Program-made: the position numbers and the translations under genes
NCBI GenBank assembly: GCA_001805125.1
Contig: MHEF01000103.1
Location: forward strand, 7,156 to 39,850
From: Nitrospirae bacterium RBG_13_39_12
Lineage (GTDB): Bacteria; Nitrospirota; Thermodesulfovibrionia; Thermodesulfovibrionales; SM23-35
Direction of reading: 5' to 3'
Length of the DNA stretch: 32,695 nt
Notes under the pieces: generated by a model
The model's input: the letters and a program-made list of their open reading frames with translations, nothing else
What the model was told of the DNA's origin: nothing
Database searches by the model: none
In this document: one piece after another, positions 31,264-32,695 of the stretch
Position numbering within the stretch: position 1 is the stretch's first letter
Layout of the letters: each line of letters starts with the position of its first letter

Positions 31264-31990
31264 ATGGATTTACGGTTTGAACCCTGTGCTAGAAGCAATA
31301 AAAGCAGGCAGAAACATAAAAAACATTTATATATCCTCTAATAGACACCATAAGGTATTTGAGTTAAAAAAAGAGTCAGAATTTAGGAATATACCCTTAA
31401 AAATATCGGATCCCATTTTTTTTAATTACACTTTCAATAAAGGACATCAGGGAGTTGCAGCTGAAGTATCTTCAAAAGACTATGTTAGTCTTGATGAATT
31501 ACTTAACATTCCTTTAAGAAAAAAAGAGATATCGCTATTTTTAATCCTTGATTGTATTGAGGATCCGAGAAACTTTGGAGCTATATTGCGGGTAGCGGAT
31601 GCTGCTGGTATCCATGGTGTTGTCATACAGTCACATAGATCAGTACAACTTGGTTCTGTAGTATCAAAGGTTTCTGCAGGTGCTGTTGAGTATGTACCAG
31701 TTTGCATGGTATCAAACATAAAATACGCAATTAGTGAAATGAAAAAGAGTGGGATAACAGTCGTAGGTACTGAAGCAAGTTCGGGGAAGACAATTTGGGA
31801 TCTGAATTTAAAAATGCCTTTAGCTCTTGTGATTGGTTCTGAGGGCAAGGGGATCAGAAAAACTGTTGGGAAAAGCTGCGATGTTTTAGTAAGCTTACCT
31901 ATGTTAGGTAAATTAAACTCTCTTAATGTTTCTGTTGCTACAGGGATATTTGCTTTTGAGATATTGCGACAAAGACTTTGTAATAATTAA
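31214..31990 (+). CDS. rlmB: 23S rRNA (guanosine-2'-O)-methyltransferase, RlmB/TrmH family
   Basis: The 258-residue SPOUT methyltransferase has the substrate-binding domain WIYGLNPVLEAIKAG at the N-terminus. The three SPOUT motifs follow: LDCIEDPRNFGAILRVADAA, LALVIGSEGKGI and LPMLGKLNSLNVSVATGIF, which form the SAM-binding knot. It likely methylates a guanosine 2'-O in 23S rRNA; TrmH-like tRNA targets are possible. The start is taken as TTG 31214, with AGGGG eight bases before it. There is no ATG or GTG in frame near the conserved N-terminus. It lies inside the end of cysS. Confidence 0.9.
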   Translation: MKTKKTGQTGKLRSGSEWIYGLNPVLEAIKAGRNIKNIYISSNRHHKVFELKKESEFRNIPLKISDPIFFNYTFNKGHQGVAAEVSSKDYVSLDELLNIPLRKKEISLFLILDCIEDPRNFGAILRVADAAGIHGVVIQSHRSVQLGSVVSKVSAGAVEYVPVCMVSNIKYAISEMKKSGITVVGTEASSGKTIWDLNLKMPLALVIGSEGKGIRKTVGKSCDVLVSLPMLGKLNSLNVSVATGIFAFEILRQRLCNN

Positions 31991-31993
31991 ATT

Positions 31994-32032
31994 AATAGAG
32001 AAATTAAGAGATAATTAAACTTATTCTCTATT
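31994..32032 (+). terminator. Probable terminator after rlmB
   Basis: AATAGAGAA (31994-32002) and TTCTCTATT (32024-32032) pair over 9 bp with a 21-base loop, followed by a short pyrimidine run (TTCT). The stem starts three bases after the rlmB stop. The long AU-rich loop makes it a weak candidate. Confidence 0.4.
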
Positions 32033-32040
32033 TTCTACAA

Positions 32041-32070
32041 TTGACCATTTTGTATCAAGAAATGTTAAAT
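32041..32070 (+). promoter_or_regulatory. Possible promoter of the tRNA-tuf operon
   Basis: TTGACC (32041-32046), an 18-base spacer and TTAAAT (32065-32070) precede the first tRNA by 70 bases. The -10 matches consensus at four of six positions. A second AT-rich box, TATATAA (32082-32088), has no -35. The assignment is tentative. Confidence 0.4.
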
Positions 32071-32140
32071 TTTAAATTCATTATATAAGGGATTAGTGTT
32101 GTCTTTTTCAGCTGTTATTATAAAATACGATTACGATGAA

Positions 32141-32216
32141 GCCACCGTAGCTCAGCAGGCAGAGCAGCTGATTTGTAATCAGCGGGTCGGGGGTTCGATT
32201 CCCTTCGGTGGCTCCA
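32141..32216 (+). tRNA. tRNA-Thr (anticodon TGT)
   Basis: A full cloverleaf: acceptor GCCACCG/CGGTGGC, D-arm GCTC/GAGC, anticodon stem GCTGA/TCAGC with loop TTTGTAA, and T-arm around GGTTCGATTCC. CCA is encoded at 32214-32216. It reads ACN threonine codons, mainly ACA. It is first of four tRNAs in the conserved Thr-Tyr-Gly-Thr-tuf order. Confidence 0.96.
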
Positions 32217-32218
32217 AG

Positions 32219-32303
<85 letters not shown>

Positions 32304-32408
32304 TAATATACGATGCTTCAAAAAAAGTTTAGGAGTTTAAAGATAAAAGTTTGGAGTCTTTTTGTTTGTACAAAAAATTTAACGCCTTACCAATTTACAC
32401 CTGTAGAA

Positions 32409-32483
32409 GCGGGAGTAGCTCAGTGGTAGAGCGTCAGCCTTCCAAGCTGAGGGTCGCGGGTTCGAATCCCGTTTCCCGCTCCA
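32409..32483 (+). tRNA. tRNA-Gly (anticodon TCC)
   Basis: Acceptor GCGGGAG/TTCCCGC (with a closing G-T), D-arm GCTC/GAGC, anticodon loop CTTCCAA and T-arm GCGGG/CCCGT. CCA is encoded at 32481-32483. It lies about 105 bases after tRNA-Tyr. Confidence 0.96.
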
Positions 32484-32570
32484 TGAAATACGGTAAATTA
32501 TTTATTAATTATTTATTGTTAATTATGAATGTTAGAACTCGATATTAAAAAACGTTATCTTTAATTTTGC

Positions 32571-32643
32571 GCCCATGTAGCTCAGTTGGCAGAGCACATC
32601 CTTGGTAAGGATGAGGTCACCGGTTCAATCCCGGTCATGGGCT
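32571..32643 (+). tRNA. tRNA-Thr (anticodon GGT), no encoded CCA
   Basis: Acceptor GCCCATG/CATGGGC, anticodon stem CATCC/GGATG with loop TTGGTAA, T-arm around CCGGTTCAATCCCGG. The base after the acceptor is T and the next three are TCA, so CCA must be added by the tRNA nucleotidyltransferase, unlike the three tRNAs upstream. It lies 29 bases before tuf. Confidence 0.94.
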
Positions 32644-32672
32644 TTCAGGAATGTAAGTTAATAGGAGGGCAT

Positions 32673-32695
32673 ATGGCGAAGGCTAAATTTGAGAG
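32673..32695 (+). CDS. tuf: Elongation factor Tu (first codons, runs off the window)
   Basis: The ATG at 32673 reads MAKAKFE, the usual start of bacterial EF-Tu, with the SD AGGAGGG at 32663-32669. Its place right after tRNA-Thr is the thrU-tyrU-glyT-thrT-tufB arrangement known from E. coli and many other bacteria. Only seven full codons are visible, so the call depends on this context. Confidence 0.9.

Overview
This AT-rich window looks like chromosome from a free-living, deep-branching Gram-negative bacterium. It has type IV pilins, a GspG pseudopilin, Dpp-type transport, and the tRNA-Thr-Tyr-Gly-Thr-tuf order. My best guess is Nitrospirota or a deltaproteobacterial-type lineage. That rests on overall flavour, not on a marker gene I could place. 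Coding density is high, genes are mostly in short operons, and several starts lack a Shine-Dalgarno (SD) sequence.

Layout. (1) 1-2.2 kb: the end of a vapBC toxin-antitoxin operon, a DUF6941 protein and a stand-alone LigD-type 3'-phosphoesterase, separated by long non-coding stretches with small repeats. (2) 2.3-11.9 kb: a TPR protein, dppD-dppF and pyrE on the plus strand converge on uvrA-dppA-dppB-dppC on the minus strand. The peptide transporter is thus split between two facing transcription units. (3) 12.4-24.4 kb: a pilin and glycan island, almost all on the minus strand. In transcription order it holds gspG; a pilin behind a sigma-54-type promoter; two large multi-membrane-span proteins with TPR tails (GT-C-like); a CDP-glucose 4,6-dehydratase-like SDR; a methyltransferase; a polyprenyl-phosphate-type GT2; a second pilin; glucose-1-phosphate cytidylyltransferase (rfbF); an SDR reductase/epimerase; the C-terminal stump of a lost GT2; and a third pilin. 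A separate GT2 converges on it from the left. (4) 24.5-28.7 kb: radC, then a purine cluster made of a cyclohydrolase-only PurH, a PurD with altered catalytic motifs, PurE and a DUF89 (ARMT1-like) phosphatase. (5) 28.8-32.7 kb: an RRM protein and a HEAT-repeat protein (minus strand), cysS-rlmB (plus strand), four tRNAs and the first codons of tuf.

How the genes may work together. The island has what is needed to make a CDP-6-deoxysugar (RfbF plus dehydratase plus reductase), load a sugar on a lipid carrier (GT2) and transfer it outside the membrane (GT-C-like proteins). With three pilins interleaved, pilin glycosylation is the most economical reading, though unproven. The purine cluster is the other unusual spot. 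It pairs a one-domain PurH with a PurD whose ATP-grasp and metal-binding motifs have changed, and with a metabolite-repair phosphatase translationally coupled to purE. At least two genes (TPR protein, pyrE), and perhaps uvrA, appear to be transcribed from promoters so close to their start codons that the mRNAs would be essentially leaderless.
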